A stretch of DNA of 64,000 nucleotides from Niabella ginsenosidivorans (GCF_001654455.1 NZ_CP015772.1:2418001-2482000), one strand, 5' to 3'; shown: positions 54,171 to 63,325, numbered from the stretch's first letter. Notes: a model not told the origin generated them from the sequence alone. Numbers and translations: made by a program.

Positions 54171-56297
54171 TTACTCCTGCGGAGCAGCTTCCTCTGCTTT
54201 TATATCTGTTCCAAGGCGCTGCAAATAAGCAATCAGCGCAATGATCTGCTTATCGCTGCTGATCGTTATCTTCGATTGCTTTAAGCGCGCCGTTATCTCA
54301 TTGGCCTGCTTCTTCAGATCAGCTACGGCAACTGCTTCATACCCTTCCGGATAAGGTACGCCCAGCTTGCGCATGGCATATATTTTTGAATTGGTAGCCC
54401 TTATATCAATTTTGTTTTCAAAAAGCCAGGGATAGGACGGCATGATGGAACCTGGCGACATGGACACCGGCTCCAGCATATGATTGAAATGCCAGCTATC
54501 CGGGTATTTGCCTCCGATACGTGCCAGGTCAGGGCCGGTACGTTTGCTGCCCCAAAGATGGGGATGGTCATAAACATACTCGCCGGCTTTAGAATATTCC
54601 CCGTAACGTGCCACCTCATACCGGAAGGGACGGATCATTTGCGTATGACAATTATTGCAACCTTCCTGTATGTACACATCCCTGCCCTGCAGCTCCAGCG
54701 GCGTATAGGGTTTCACACTTGCAATAGTAGGCACATTCTCTTTTACAAGAAAAGTAGGAATCATTTCAATCATTCCTCCAACGGCCACTACTATGAAGCT
54801 TAATATCAGAAGCATTACCGGCCTGCGCTCAATTCTTGAGTGCCAGTGCGCCCTGGCCGGAGCCTTATAACGTTTTGCCAGCGGTGCGGCGCTGGCTGCC
54901 TCGCTTTCCACAAATTTTCCCTGCCTGGCAGTTTTTACCAGGTTATACACCATCAGCACCACACCGGTTAAATAAATAGTACCACCGATGGCCCTGAGCG
55001 CGTAGAACGGCACAATAGATTGCACCACATCTATAAACTGGTATTGCAGCTGACCTTCCGGTGTAAAGGCGGACATCATGAAATAGCTTCTGAAAGCCGC
55101 CCAGTACATAGGCACCGCATATAAAACGATACCCAAAGTGCCGATCATAAAGTGCGTGCCCGCCAGTTTGGTGGAATACAATTTTGTATTAAACAACCGC
55201 GGAAAAAGCCAGTAAAGCATACCAAAGGTCAGGAAGCCATTCCACCCCAAAGCCCCAATATGCACGTGTGCAATCGTCCAGTCGCTGTAATGCGAAATAG
55301 CGTTTACATTCTTTAAAGAAAGCATCGGCCCTTCAAACGTAGCCATACCATAACAGATAACGGCTACTACAAAGAATTTAAGCACCGGGTCCTCCCGTAC
55401 TTTATCCCAGGCGCCTCTTAGCGTAAACAACCCGTTCAGCATACCGCCCCAACTGGGCAATAATAACATCAGCGAGAGCGCTGTGCCCAGGGACTGGGCC
55501 CATTCCGGCAATGCGGTATTTAACAAATGGTGCGGCCCTGCCCATATATAAATAAAGATAAGGCTCCAGAAATGGATGATGCTTAAACGATAGGAATAGA
55601 TAGGCCTGTTGGCTGCTTTTGGAAGAAAGTAATACATGATTCCCAAAAACGGGGTTGTCAGGAAAAATGCTACGGCATTATGCCCGTACCACCACTGCAC
55701 CAGTGCATCCTGCACACCGGCATACCATGAATAGCTTTTCATAAAGGAAACAGGCAGCTCAAAAGAGTTTACAATATGCAGCATGGCTACGGTAACCCAG
55801 GATGCAAGAAAAAACCAGATGGCCACATACAGGTGCCGCTCACGCCGGGTCAATATGGTGCCCATCATATTAATACCAAATACTAACCATACAATAGTAA
55901 TGGCAATATCAATAGGCCATTCCAGCTCGGCATATTCCTTGGTGGTGGTATACCCCAGCATTAAGGTAACAGCCGCTGATAAAATGATCAGTTGCCAGCC
56001 CCAGAAATGGATTTTACTGAGCGCCTTGCTCCACATAGGGGTTTTTAGCAGCCGCGGCATTGAATAATACACTGCCGTAAAAAACGCATTACCAACAAAT
56101 GCAAAAATAACGGCGTTGGTATGCACAGGCCGTATACGGCCAAATGTTGTATACGCAATGCCCATATTCATTACCGGGAAGGCCAGCTGAAAAGCGGCAA
56201 GCACACCTACCAGCATGCCCACCACGCCCCAGGTAACAGTAGCAATGGCAAAAAACTTCGGGATCTTATTGTCGTAACTAAATTGCTGTAATTCCAT
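54171..56297 (-). CDS. ccoN: cbb3 oxidase fused catalytic and cytochrome c subunits (CcoNO)
   Basis: A 708-residue fusion. The CcoN part (about 1-480) is a 12-helix heme-copper oxidase subunit I (FGRIRPVHTNAVIFAFVGNA, WWYGHNAVAFFLTTPFLGIM for copper/heme ligands, IAHVHIGALGWNGFLTFGML). It runs into a CcoO-like part with one anchor helix (about 523-542) and a single c-type heme motif CNNCH (Cys547, Cys550, His551). The complex reduces oxygen to water with high affinity and pumps protons. Start 56297 is chosen: the 29-residue upstream extension overlaps ccoS. Fusion of N and O is usual in Bacteroidota. Confidence 0.95.
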   Translation of the reverse strand: MELQQFSYDNKIPKFFAIATVTWGVVGMLVGVLAAFQLAFPVMNMGIAYTTFGRIRPVHTNAVIFAFVGNAFFTAVYYSMPRLLKTPMWSKALSKIHFWGWQLIILSAAVTLMLGYTTTKEYAELEWPIDIAITIVWLVFGINMMGTILTRRERHLYVAIWFFLASWVTVAMLHIVNSFELPVSFMKSYSWYAGVQDALVQWWYGHNAVAFFLTTPFLGIMYYFLPKAANRPIYSYRLSIIHFWSLIFIYIWAGPHHLLNTALPEWAQSLGTALSLMLLLPSWGGMLNGLFTLRGAWDKVREDPVLKFFVVAVICYGMATFEGPMLSLKNVNAISHYSDWTIAHVHIGALGWNGFLTFGMLYWLFPRLFNTKLYSTKLAGTHFMIGTLGIVLYAVPMYWAAFRSYFMMSAFTPEGQLQYQFIDVVQSIVPFYALRAIGGTIYLTGVVLMVYNLVKTARQGKFVESEAASAAPLAKRYKAPARAHWHSRIERRPVMLLILSFIVVAVGGMIEMIPTFLVKENVPTIASVKPYTPLELQGRDVYIQEGCNNCHTQMIRPFRYEVARYGEYSKAGEYVYDHPHLWGSKRTGPDLARIGGKYPDSWHFNHMLEPVSMSPGSIMPSYPWLFENKIDIRATNSKIYAMRKLGVPYPEGYEAVAVADLKKQANEITARLKQSKITISSDKQIIALIAYLQRLGTDIKAEEAAPQE

Positions 56298-56307
56298 ACA
56301 TTTTTGG

Positions 56308-56466
56308 TTATTTATTATCTTTTGTGGCCGGGTCATCAAACAAGATGCGGTTAGGCGGTGAGAAATCATCTTCATACTGGCCATCTTTAATGCTCCAGAT
56401 CAATGCTACCAGGAATAAAACGGCTATCAGCAGGCTGATGATGGCTGTAATAATAATAATGCTCAT
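56308..56466 (-). CDS. ccoS: cbb3 oxidase maturation protein CcoS
   Basis: A 52-residue protein, MSIIIITAIISLLIAVLFLV, then ALIWSIKDGQYEDDFSPPNR, the hallmark of CcoS: a single helix followed by W-x-x-x-x-G-Q-Y/F-D-D. It is needed for copper and heme insertion into cbb3. The gene lies between ccoI and ccoNO. Confidence 0.93.
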   Translation of the reverse strand: MSIIIITAIISLLIAVLFLVALIWSIKDGQYEDDFSPPNRILFDDPATKDNK

Positions 56467-56525
56467 TTCCTGCACAAAACTCTGTTAAAGCCTCAGTTTA
56501 ATTGATGATAACGCACACAGGCAGA

Positions 56526-56541
56526 TATGATATTTATCATT
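56526..56541. promoter_or_regulatory. Crp/Fnr-type operator TATGATATTTATCATT at the ccoI/ccoS boundary
   Basis: TATGA-N6-TCAT with a 14-base perfect palindrome ATGATATTTATCAT, overlapping the ccoI stop and 60 bases upstream of the ccoS start. It matches the sites at the Crp-type regulator and upstream of ccoI. Confidence 0.65.
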
Positions 56542-58918
56542 TTTTGACGGGACAGATTTTGCGCCCATACCATTCCGACAGGAAAAAAGTGAGCAGCAGA
56601 ATGCTTATAGAGCTTACAGGCATCAGGATGGCTGCAATTACGGGGGCCAGCAGGCCCTGTAATGCAAAATACAACCCGATGACATTATAGATAACAGAAA
56701 CAGCAAAGCTGATCCAAATCACTGTTTTGGATCTTCTTGCCAGGTAAAGCAACTGATCCAGCTGTGTTACCGAAGAAGCATCCAGTATTCCCGCTGAAGC
56801 CGGCGTAAAACTATTTCCCGTTTCAGCCACTGCTATTCCCACATTGCTTTGTGCCAGGGCCCCGGCATCATTTAAACCATCGCCTGCTACCAGTACCTGT
56901 TTCTTTTCCTTTTCCTGCAGCGCCCTGATGTATTCATATTTATCATTAGGCAACTGATGAAAGCGCATGTCTACATCATTTCCCATTATTTCCTTTAGCC
57001 GGGACTGCTCGGCTCCATTGTCGCCTGTAAGCACCGATAAGGAATAATGTTGCTTTAACCGGCTGATGAACCGTTGCAGCCCTTCCCGGTACTGGTTCTG
57101 CACTTCGAAGTAACCGGCGATCTGCCTGTTGATCCTGACAAAAACGCACGTGGCGGTATCCGTTGCGCAATCCCCGCTACCCGAAACAAAAGCCCGGCTG
57201 CCGATTTTCAGATGGTGCTCTTCCACCCAACCTTCAATACCCCCGCCCGGTATATTCTTAAAATGGGCTACCGGAATGATATGCCGCTGGTCCAGATGCG
57301 CCGCCACTGCTTTGCTTAAGGGATGCGTGGAATGCCTTAATAAAGAAGCGATCCGGTTTATTGCTTCCTCCGTCAGCCGGCTGCCGTGGTAGGAGAGCCG
57401 GTATCCTTTGCCCGACGTGATGGTACCCGTCTTGTCCAGCACCACATGATCAATGCCCGCCATCGCCGTAATAACGCCCGCATTTTTAAGGTACAATCCG
57501 GCTCTCTTATAGATGCGCAGCACATTGCCATTGGTAAATGTTGCTGCCAGCAATAAGGCACAGGGACAGGCAACAATAAGCGTAGTGGTCAAGGCATTCC
57601 ACATAATTGTACGCTCCCCTTTTAAAAACCAGAACAGTGCGCTGCCCAGGGTTAGTACAAGCACTACCACGGTAAAATAATTACCGGCTTTATGTAAAAA
57701 TGCGTTTTGGCTGCTGTCCTTATCCGAGGCCTCCCTGTTCCAGAGGCTGGACAGGTATCCCTGATCCGGGGGCTTTATAACCATTAGTTCCAGCCGCTCC
57801 CCCAGCTGTTTACCGCCTGCATACAGGATCGCTCCCTGCTCCACCTGCTTTGGCAAACTTTCGCCGGTCACAAAGCTGTAATCAATAAAGGCCCTGCCAT
57901 TCAGCAAAAGACTGTCCGCAGGAATAATCTCATAGTCATGCACTTCAATAATATCTTTTTCCCTGAGCTGGCTGATCAATACCGGTTCTGCCTGAGTGCC
58001 TTTTACCCGGTTTACAGTAACCGGGAAAAAGGAGGCGTAGTCTCTGTCAAACACCAGTGATCGCTGGGTTTTATCCTGCGCCCAGCGCCCGAGCAGCATA
58101 AAAAAAACGATACCGCTCATACTGTCAAAATAGGTATTGCCATCCAGCACCAGCAAATTATAAAGGCTCCTGAAAAAGGTAAGCAAAACGGCTAATGCAA
58201 TGGAGCAGTCGATCGTAAGCCGGCCATTCCTGAGACCGCTTGCCGCGTTTACAAAAAATTCCCTGGCAGCATACAAAAGAACCGGCAATGCCAGCAGCAG
58301 GCCTATGTAACGAAAGGTAATGCCGATCTTTTCCTGCAGGTAACTGCTGAATGAGAAATACTCCGGCAGGCTCAACATCATAATATTGGCAAAGCAAAAA
58401 CCAGCAACGCTGATTTGCGTTATACGGGTATATGCCAGCTGTGGCTGCTTTTCCTTGGCATTCAGCCTTAGCCAGGGCTCATAACCGGCAGCTGTAAGCG
58501 TTTCGGCTACATCCCGCAGTGAACAGCGGTTGTGATCAAAAATGATAAAAACAGTTTTTGCTGAAAAATCAACCCTTGAGGTAATGATGCCCGGCTGCAT
58601 TTTGCCGATATGCTCCAGCAGCCACAGGCAACTACTGCAGTGCATATGCGGAATAGAAAAGGTTACATGTGTTTGCTTCCCGTCTGAAAAAGAGACCAGT
58701 TGCCGGGCAATAGCTTCGTTATCCAAAAAGGCAAAACGCTCTTTGCGGCCTGGCTTTACCTGTTGCTGACCAGGATGTTCATTGAGCAAGTAATAAGTAC
58801 ACAAACCCTTTTCATTCAATAGTTCAAAAACCAGCTTACAGCCGCTGCAGCAAAACAGCTTTTCTTCTATCCGCAGGTGATCATCGGGACACAGATCGCC
58901 ACAATGATAGCACCGCAT
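56537..58918 (-). CDS. ccoI: Copper-translocating P-type ATPase of the cbb3 locus (CcoI)
   Basis: A 793-residue P1B-type ATPase that exports copper for cbb3 assembly. A Cys-rich N-terminus (CYHCGDLC, CCSGC, about 3-27) precedes a heavy-metal-associated domain with HMHCSSCLWLL. The transmembrane region has the CPC motif at 451-453 (ACPCALLLAATF). The phosphorylated D495 is in DKTGT, the hinge is VAGDGLNDAGALAQSNVGIA, and SHG(R)LTEEA and THPLSKAVAAHLD belong to the N domain. Start 58918 matches the CcoI N-terminus; an in-frame start at 59020 overlaps the operator region. Confidence 0.93.
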   Translation of the reverse strand: MRCYHCGDLCPDDHLRIEEKLFCCSGCKLVFELLNEKGLCTYYLLNEHPGQQQVKPGRKERFAFLDNEAIARQLVSFSDGKQTHVTFSIPHMHCSSCLWLLEHIGKMQPGIITSRVDFSAKTVFIIFDHNRCSLRDVAETLTAAGYEPWLRLNAKEKQPQLAYTRITQISVAGFCFANIMMLSLPEYFSFSSYLQEKIGITFRYIGLLLALPVLLYAAREFFVNAASGLRNGRLTIDCSIALAVLLTFFRSLYNLLVLDGNTYFDSMSGIVFFMLLGRWAQDKTQRSLVFDRDYASFFPVTVNRVKGTQAEPVLISQLREKDIIEVHDYEIIPADSLLLNGRAFIDYSFVTGESLPKQVEQGAILYAGGKQLGERLELMVIKPPDQGYLSSLWNREASDKDSSQNAFLHKAGNYFTVVVLVLTLGSALFWFLKGERTIMWNALTTTLIVACPCALLLAATFTNGNVLRIYKRAGLYLKNAGVITAMAGIDHVVLDKTGTITSGKGYRLSYHGSRLTEEAINRIASLLRHSTHPLSKAVAAHLDQRHIIPVAHFKNIPGGGIEGWVEEHHLKIGSRAFVSGSGDCATDTATCVFVRINRQIAGYFEVQNQYREGLQRFISRLKQHYSLSVLTGDNGAEQSRLKEIMGNDVDMRFHQLPNDKYEYIRALQEKEKKQVLVAGDGLNDAGALAQSNVGIAVAETGNSFTPASAGILDASSVTQLDQLLYLARRSKTVIWISFAVSVIYNVIGLYFALQGLLAPVIAAILMPVSSISILLLTFFLSEWYGRKICPVKK

Positions 58919-59027
58919 TTCCGTATCTATAGCTTTTTTAATCAATATCCGGGATAATTGCTTTGAATTGTTCCTGCAAAGCTCCTGATAATAAAAAAGG
59001 CGGAAAGCGCCCTGCATCATATTAAAG

Positions 59028-59043
59028 TATGATAAATATCATG
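59028..59043. promoter_or_regulatory. Crp/Fnr-type operator TATGATAAATATCATG upstream of ccoI
   Basis: A perfect 14-base palindrome ATGATAAATATCAT in the TATGA-N6-TCAT pattern, 110 bases before ccoI and 180 bases before the divergent blaI-type gene. It likely drives the cco operon. Confidence 0.65.
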
Positions 59044-59222
59044 TTTCAGATCTAATAAACTTAATACCATAGACCAGCTATATGGACCAACGGCAACGTT
59101 GTAAAATACCAGAGCACTGTCACCATTCCTGTCTTTCAAAAAATTTGTTAAAAAGCCCTTTTTTTACCGGTGGCCCGCTTTTCGTACGAAGAAAGTCGTA
59201 AATTGCAGGAAAAGGCACTCAT

Positions 59223-59609
59223 ATGCAGGATCATAAATCAATAAAACCCACAGAGAGCGAACTGGAGATTTTACAGGTACTGTGGGAAAAAGGAAATGCA
59301 ACAGTGAGGGAGGTGCATGAAAACCTGCTCACATTTAAGGATGTTGGGTATACTACTACCCTGAAACTGATGCAGATCATGAATGAAAAGGGGTTGGTAA
59401 AACGCAATGATTCCTCCCGCACGCATATTTATAAGGCAGCTGTTAATAAAGAAGTGACACAGCAATTTATGCTCAATAAATTTATCAGCAATCTGTTTGG
59501 CGGATCTTCTTCCCAACTGGTAATGCAGGCACTGGGCAACAACAACGTTTCGCCGGAGGAACTGGATGAGATCCAGTCTATGATTGACCAGTTAAAAAAG
59601 AAAGAGTAA
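59223..59609 (+). CDS. BlaI/MecI-family transcriptional repressor
   Basis: A 128-residue winged-helix repressor: PTESELEILQVLWEKGNATV, REVHENLLTFKDVGYTTTLK and MQIMNEKGLVKRNDSSRTHI form the DNA-binding part. The C-terminal half (about 75-128) dimerises, and the equivalent of the BlaR1 cleavage site lies in the linker. It lies 3 bases before a BlaR1-type membrane protease, the usual signal partner. No beta-lactamase gene adjoins it, so the pair may serve another output. Confidence 0.92.
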   Translation: MQDHKSIKPTESELEILQVLWEKGNATVREVHENLLTFKDVGYTTTLKLMQIMNEKGLVKRNDSSRTHIYKAAVNKEVTQQFMLNKFISNLFGGSSSQLVMQALGNNNVSPEELDEIQSMIDQLKKKE

Positions 59610-59612
59610 ATT

Positions 59613-61307
59613 ATGCAACAGGGAGTATACCATTTATTTACTGCTTTGGGTAATGCTTTGTTCAGCAGTTTCTGGCAGATGGGCCTGAGCTGGTTACTGG
59701 TGATGCTTTATAGCCATCTGCGCCCGGGGTTATCCCCCACATCAAAAAGCCTGCTGAATTTTGCAGGACTGCTTACAGGTTTTGCGGCTTTTCTTTTGAC
59801 CTTTATTATTTCCCTTGTAACGCCTCAAACAGAAAACGGATTGCTGAAGTGGCTGATCAACCGGGAGTGGATACACAATATTTTTAATTATGGGGCTGTT
59901 TTGTACCTGTTATTACTAGCAATACCGGCAAAAAATATTATCAGAAGCGCCTGCCAGGTTTACAGGTTGCGTAAAGACAGACTGGAGAGGGTGCCCGGCA
60001 CGCTGAAGATTTTTATGCTGGATGCAGTAAACTACCTGGGGATCAAAAGAAAGGTACAATTGTATGCTTCATCCATTGTATCTTCTCCTTTAACCATTGG
60101 TTTCTTAAAGCCAATGATCCTTTTACCCCTGGCAGTCATTAACCAGCTAACACCCCAACAGTTAGAAGCTATTCTCCTTCATGAATTAGCGCACATAAAA
60201 AGAAACGACTATCTCATTAATCTGATCAACCAGATAATTCTTGCGGTTCTGTATTTCAATCCCTTTGCAAAGCTGCTGGTAAAAGCACAGGAACTGGAGC
60301 GCGAAAAATCGGCCGACCAATGGGTACTGCAGTTCCAGTACGGGCAGCATCTGTATGCTTCCACGCTATTACAGCTTGCAAGAGACCAGCATACCTTTAA
60401 TGCACTGGCCATGCATGTTTCAGGAAAAGAAAGCCAGTTAAGCCAGCGGGTACAGGCAATTATGGGCATTGAAAAGAAACAGTCCTTCCCGCTGAAAAAG
60501 GTGGCAATGCTTGTTCTATTCCTTTTATTATCCGGCGGTTTTTATTATTCTGCCAACAAAAACGTGCCTGCTCCGGTAACTACAGCTATCGCTTCCCTTC
60601 CCTATTTCAACCCGGAAGCCCTTAACCCTGTTTTTGCTGCAAAACAGAACCTGGCTAAAAACGAATTTAAGATCATACCCATACCGGCTATAGAAAAGCC
60701 CGACAGCGGGCCGGCAGACAATGCCATTTATTTAAAAATAACAGAAGACCCGAATGGCAAGATTGAAGCTCCGGCAAAACCCAAACCGATAGAAGCAGGC
60801 CCGGAAGCCAATCCATCGTTTGTATCCCATATAACTCTTGTTGTTCCCAACCTGGACAGTACGGCAGAGCATACAGTACAGGAATCTATAAAGACACTTA
60901 AACAAATCGTTACAGAAATGGCCTGGGAAAAAATTGAAAACAGCCTGGCTGAAACGGTTTCTGAAGCTCAGAAAAAGATCCTGAAGGCCAGGATGGAGCA
61001 GGCCTTTGACAAGCTGAATTGGGAAGAAAGCGCAAATAAACTGCGCGCACTGTATAATGAGATCGACTGGGCAAAAGCCGAGGCACAGCTTAACGCCAGT
61101 CTGGATGCAATACTTTCCTCAAAGAAAAACCCGGCTGCCTGTAAAAACGCAATAAGAAGCCTGCAGACGGCCCGCAAAACCAGCCGGCAGTCAGCAATAG
61201 CAGCAGCAGCCGACAGTGCTGCCCGCTCTTTACAACAAGAAAAGATAATAGCTAAAAGGACTTTTGCTGCGGACAGCAACGCTCATAAAAAAATAATGGA
61301 CCTGTAA
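59613..61307 (+). CDS. BlaR1-like M56-family membrane metalloprotease with a long helical tail
   Basis: A 564-residue protein. Helices at about 20-38, 50-70, 95-110 and 300-315 frame the zinc-protease domain with HELAH at 190-194 (LLHELAHIKRNDYL) and EREKSAD, the third-ligand region, at about 229-235. After the last helix (VAMLVLFLLLSGGFYYS) comes a periplasmic tail of about 250 residues, beginning Pro-rich. Its helical part has Trp residues at 438, 470 and 486, spaced 32 and 16. It lacks a penicillin-binding sensor domain. Proteolysis of the upstream repressor is the expected role. Confidence 0.88.
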   Translation: MQQGVYHLFTALGNALFSSFWQMGLSWLLVMLYSHLRPGLSPTSKSLLNFAGLLTGFAAFLLTFIISLVTPQTENGLLKWLINREWIHNIFNYGAVLYLLLLAIPAKNIIRSACQVYRLRKDRLERVPGTLKIFMLDAVNYLGIKRKVQLYASSIVSSPLTIGFLKPMILLPLAVINQLTPQQLEAILLHELAHIKRNDYLINLINQIILAVLYFNPFAKLLVKAQELEREKSADQWVLQFQYGQHLYASTLLQLARDQHTFNALAMHVSGKESQLSQRVQAIMGIEKKQSFPLKKVAMLVLFLLLSGGFYYSANKNVPAPVTTAIASLPYFNPEALNPVFAAKQNLAKNEFKIIPIPAIEKPDSGPADNAIYLKITEDPNGKIEAPAKPKPIEAGPEANPSFVSHITLVVPNLDSTAEHTVQESIKTLKQIVTEMAWEKIENSLAETVSEAQKKILKARMEQAFDKLNWEESANKLRALYNEIDWAKAEAQLNASLDAILSSKKNPAACKNAIRSLQTARKTSRQSAIAAAADSAARSLQQEKIIAKRTFAADSNAHKKIMDL

Positions 61308-61343
61308 GAAAACGGGGGTATTCAAAGCTCTCATTTTATTGGT

Positions 61344-61351
61344 TATCTTTG
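61344..61351 (+). promoter_or_regulatory. -7 promoter element TATCTTTG
   Basis: TAnnTTTG 18 bases before the GroES-like ATG at 61370; it marks a separate promoter after the blaR1-type gene. Confidence 0.55.
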
Positions 61352-61369
61352 CTTCCTAATTGAGTGAGT

Positions 61370-61741
61370 ATGAGAATAACCGCGGATAACCGTTTTAGAA
61401 AATTAATCGTTATTGGAGATCGTTTGCTTATAAAGCCGGTTCAGGGCAATGAGCGTACAGCAAGCGGACTTTACCTGCCTCCCGGTGTACAGGAAAAGGA
61501 AAAGGTACAGCAGGGATACGTTATAAAAACAGGCCCGGGCTATGCCATCCCCATTCCTGTTGAAAACGAGCCCTGGAAATCAGATGAGGACCAGGTAAAA
61601 TATGTACCCCTGCAGGCAAAAGAAGGCGACCTTGCTATCTTTCTGCTAAGCGGCGCTACAGAAGTAATGTATGAAAACGAAAAGTATTTTATTGTTCCGC
61701 AGAGTGCCATTTTAATGCTGGAGCGGGAAGAGGATCTTTAA
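61370..61741 (+). CDS. GroES-like protein
   Basis: A 123-residue protein resembling the GroES fold: LIVIGDRLLIKPVQGNERTA, SGLYLPPGVQEKEKVQQG and GDLAIFLLSGATEVMYENEK. It is longer than classical GroES (about 95) because of an insertion around residues 58-85 (PIPVENEPWKSDEDQVKYVP). No groEL is nearby. Whether it works with GroEL is uncertain. ATG 61370 is chosen over an in-frame GTG at 61364. The cupin gene starts 17 bases after it. Confidence 0.85.
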   Translation: MRITADNRFRKLIVIGDRLLIKPVQGNERTASGLYLPPGVQEKEKVQQGYVIKTGPGYAIPIPVENEPWKSDEDQVKYVPLQAKEGDLAIFLLSGATEVMYENEKYFIVPQSAILMLEREEDL

Positions 61742-61758
61742 CCCATTAAAACTTTTTT

Positions 61759-62154
61759 ATGAAAGGTTTCCATGCTGATATTGAAAAAGAGACATTGTCC
61801 AATGAACATTTCAGGAAAGTGCTCTATACCGGCAGGCATATGCAACTGGTATTAATGACATTGAAAGCCGGCGAAGCGATCGGGTCTGAGATCCACGCAG
61901 AAAATGACCAGTTCTTCCGTTTTGAAAGCGGTAAAGGCAAATGCATTATCGACGAAAATGAATACCCTGTAGAAGACGGCAGCGCAATTATTGTTCCTGC
62001 CGGCGCACGCCACAATGTGATCAATACAGGCAATGAACCATTAAAAATGTATACCATCTACGCCCCGCCCCATCATAAGGACGGTATCACCAGGGCTACC
62101 AAAAAAGAAGCAGAAGAGAACGAGGCAGATTTTGACGGTATTACTACCGAATGA
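61759..62154 (+). CDS. Cupin-domain protein
   Basis: A 131-residue single-domain cupin. The metal motifs are AIGSEIHAENDQFFRFESGK (His, Glu, acidic ligands) and PAGARHNVINTGNEPLKMYT (the second His). The ending YAPPHHKDGITRATKKEAEE is common in Bacteroidota cupins. Function is not predictable; probably a metal-binding enzyme or isomerase. It follows the GroES-like gene. Confidence 0.88.
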   Translation: MKGFHADIEKETLSNEHFRKVLYTGRHMQLVLMTLKAGEAIGSEIHAENDQFFRFESGKGKCIIDENEYPVEDGSAIIVPAGARHNVINTGNEPLKMYTIYAPPHHKDGITRATKKEAEENEADFDGITTE

Positions 62155-62197
62155 TCCGGCAGAAGAAAAGCCGAAACAGGAGCAAAGGCCGGGATGC

Positions 62198-62446
62198 TTA
62201 TTGCTTTCGGTGCAGTAATTTTTGTTTCAGGATTTCATATTCCCCCGCACCTTTATTTTTCATATCCGATAAGTATTTGTGCTCCTGTGCTATGTGAAGA
62301 CCATCAGCTGAAGCATGCGCAGGCAAACCAGGCTTTGTTATTTTGAGATCATAAACAATCCGGTTAATACGGGCTGAAAGTTTTCTGCCCCGGCTAAGCC
62401 TCAGCAGCAGTTTGGGGATGATTTTAATAAAATTGATTTCGATGCA
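62198..62446 (-). pseudogene. Start-less open frame, probable gene remnant
   Basis: A minus-strand frame of 82 codons (EINFIKIIPKLLLRLSRGRK, then NRIVYDLKITKPGLPAHAS) is open between an upstream TAA at about 62449 and the stop at 62198, but has no suitable start codon. The content is protein-like and basic. No family is recognised. Confidence 0.35.
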
Positions 62447-62516
62447 TTAGGTACTATTGTTGCGATATGGAGCGTTTAGGCGTTTTATCTTAAGAACCGA
62501 ATCAATACGACTTTAA

Positions 62517-63325
62517 ATGAAAAAACTCCTGCTGTTAACCATGCTGCTTTTTACTACAACATTTTTATTGGCCCAGGATACCATTTACCTGAGAAACCGG
62601 CAGTTAATACATGGTACAATAAAAAGACGAAACCGGAGCTTCATTTATTATCAAAGACAGGGTAAAATAAGAAATGCACCTCTGCTGGCCTGTGCCCTGA
62701 TCGATTCTATAAAATATAGTAACGGGCTAACCTGGCGCTTGTTGGATTATACAACAGCCCGCCATGAAAAGAAACAACTGGCCGTGAAGCAGAAAAAGCA
62801 AAGAAGCCGTTTTGACGAGCCCTACGTCAACAGGATTGCTATTGGCGCTACAAATATGGATCCCGTATTTATCCTGGAAAGACTATTGGGCTCCGGGCGC
62901 GGGATTACGCCTGTGATAGCAGCCGGTATCACCTATGAAAGGCGGATTGTAAAAAACAACGGATCAGTGTTTGCTATCTCTTCATTTGGGCTGAACCGCG
63001 ATTTTACAGTATTGGAGCAGGCGGTCGCTATTTCTTTTTCAAAAGGCCTTCTGCCACCATTGGTGCAGGGCCCTACATTGGCTTTGCCAATCAAATAGTG
63101 GAAGAGCAGGATGAAACAGTAGATACTTATCACGGTTACCCCATAGTTATAAAACGGTATCCTTCAAATTCCCTTACTTATGCAGTTAATTTTAATGTCC
63201 AGCTCAATAACCGGAAACATTTATTTCTTTCTCATGATTTTTTCCCGGGCGGTTCCCGTTATCTCCGTTCCGGTTCCTGGTCTGGCCACTTTGCCTACAG
63301 GTTAAGTGTTGGGCTTCGCTTTTAG
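62517..63325 (+). pseudogene. Outer-membrane-associated exported protein, frameshifted
   Basis: The first part (62517 to about 63045) has a signal peptide (MKKLLLLTMLLFTTTFLLAQ) and barrel-like strands. A shift near 63040-63060 then changes the frame: the original runs to a stop at 63096-63098, while the correct continuation reads GAGPYIGFANQIVEEQDETV, then RSGSWSGHFAYRLSVGLRF and a stop at 63325. One base change would restore a protein of about 268 residues ending in an aromatic Phe. Either a pseudogene or a sequence error. Confidence 0.75.

Noticed and set aside
59223-61307. A beta-lactam resistance locus
   Set aside because: The BlaI/BlaR1-type pair has no beta-lactamase or penicillin-binding gene next to it, and the protease lacks a penicillin-binding sensor domain.
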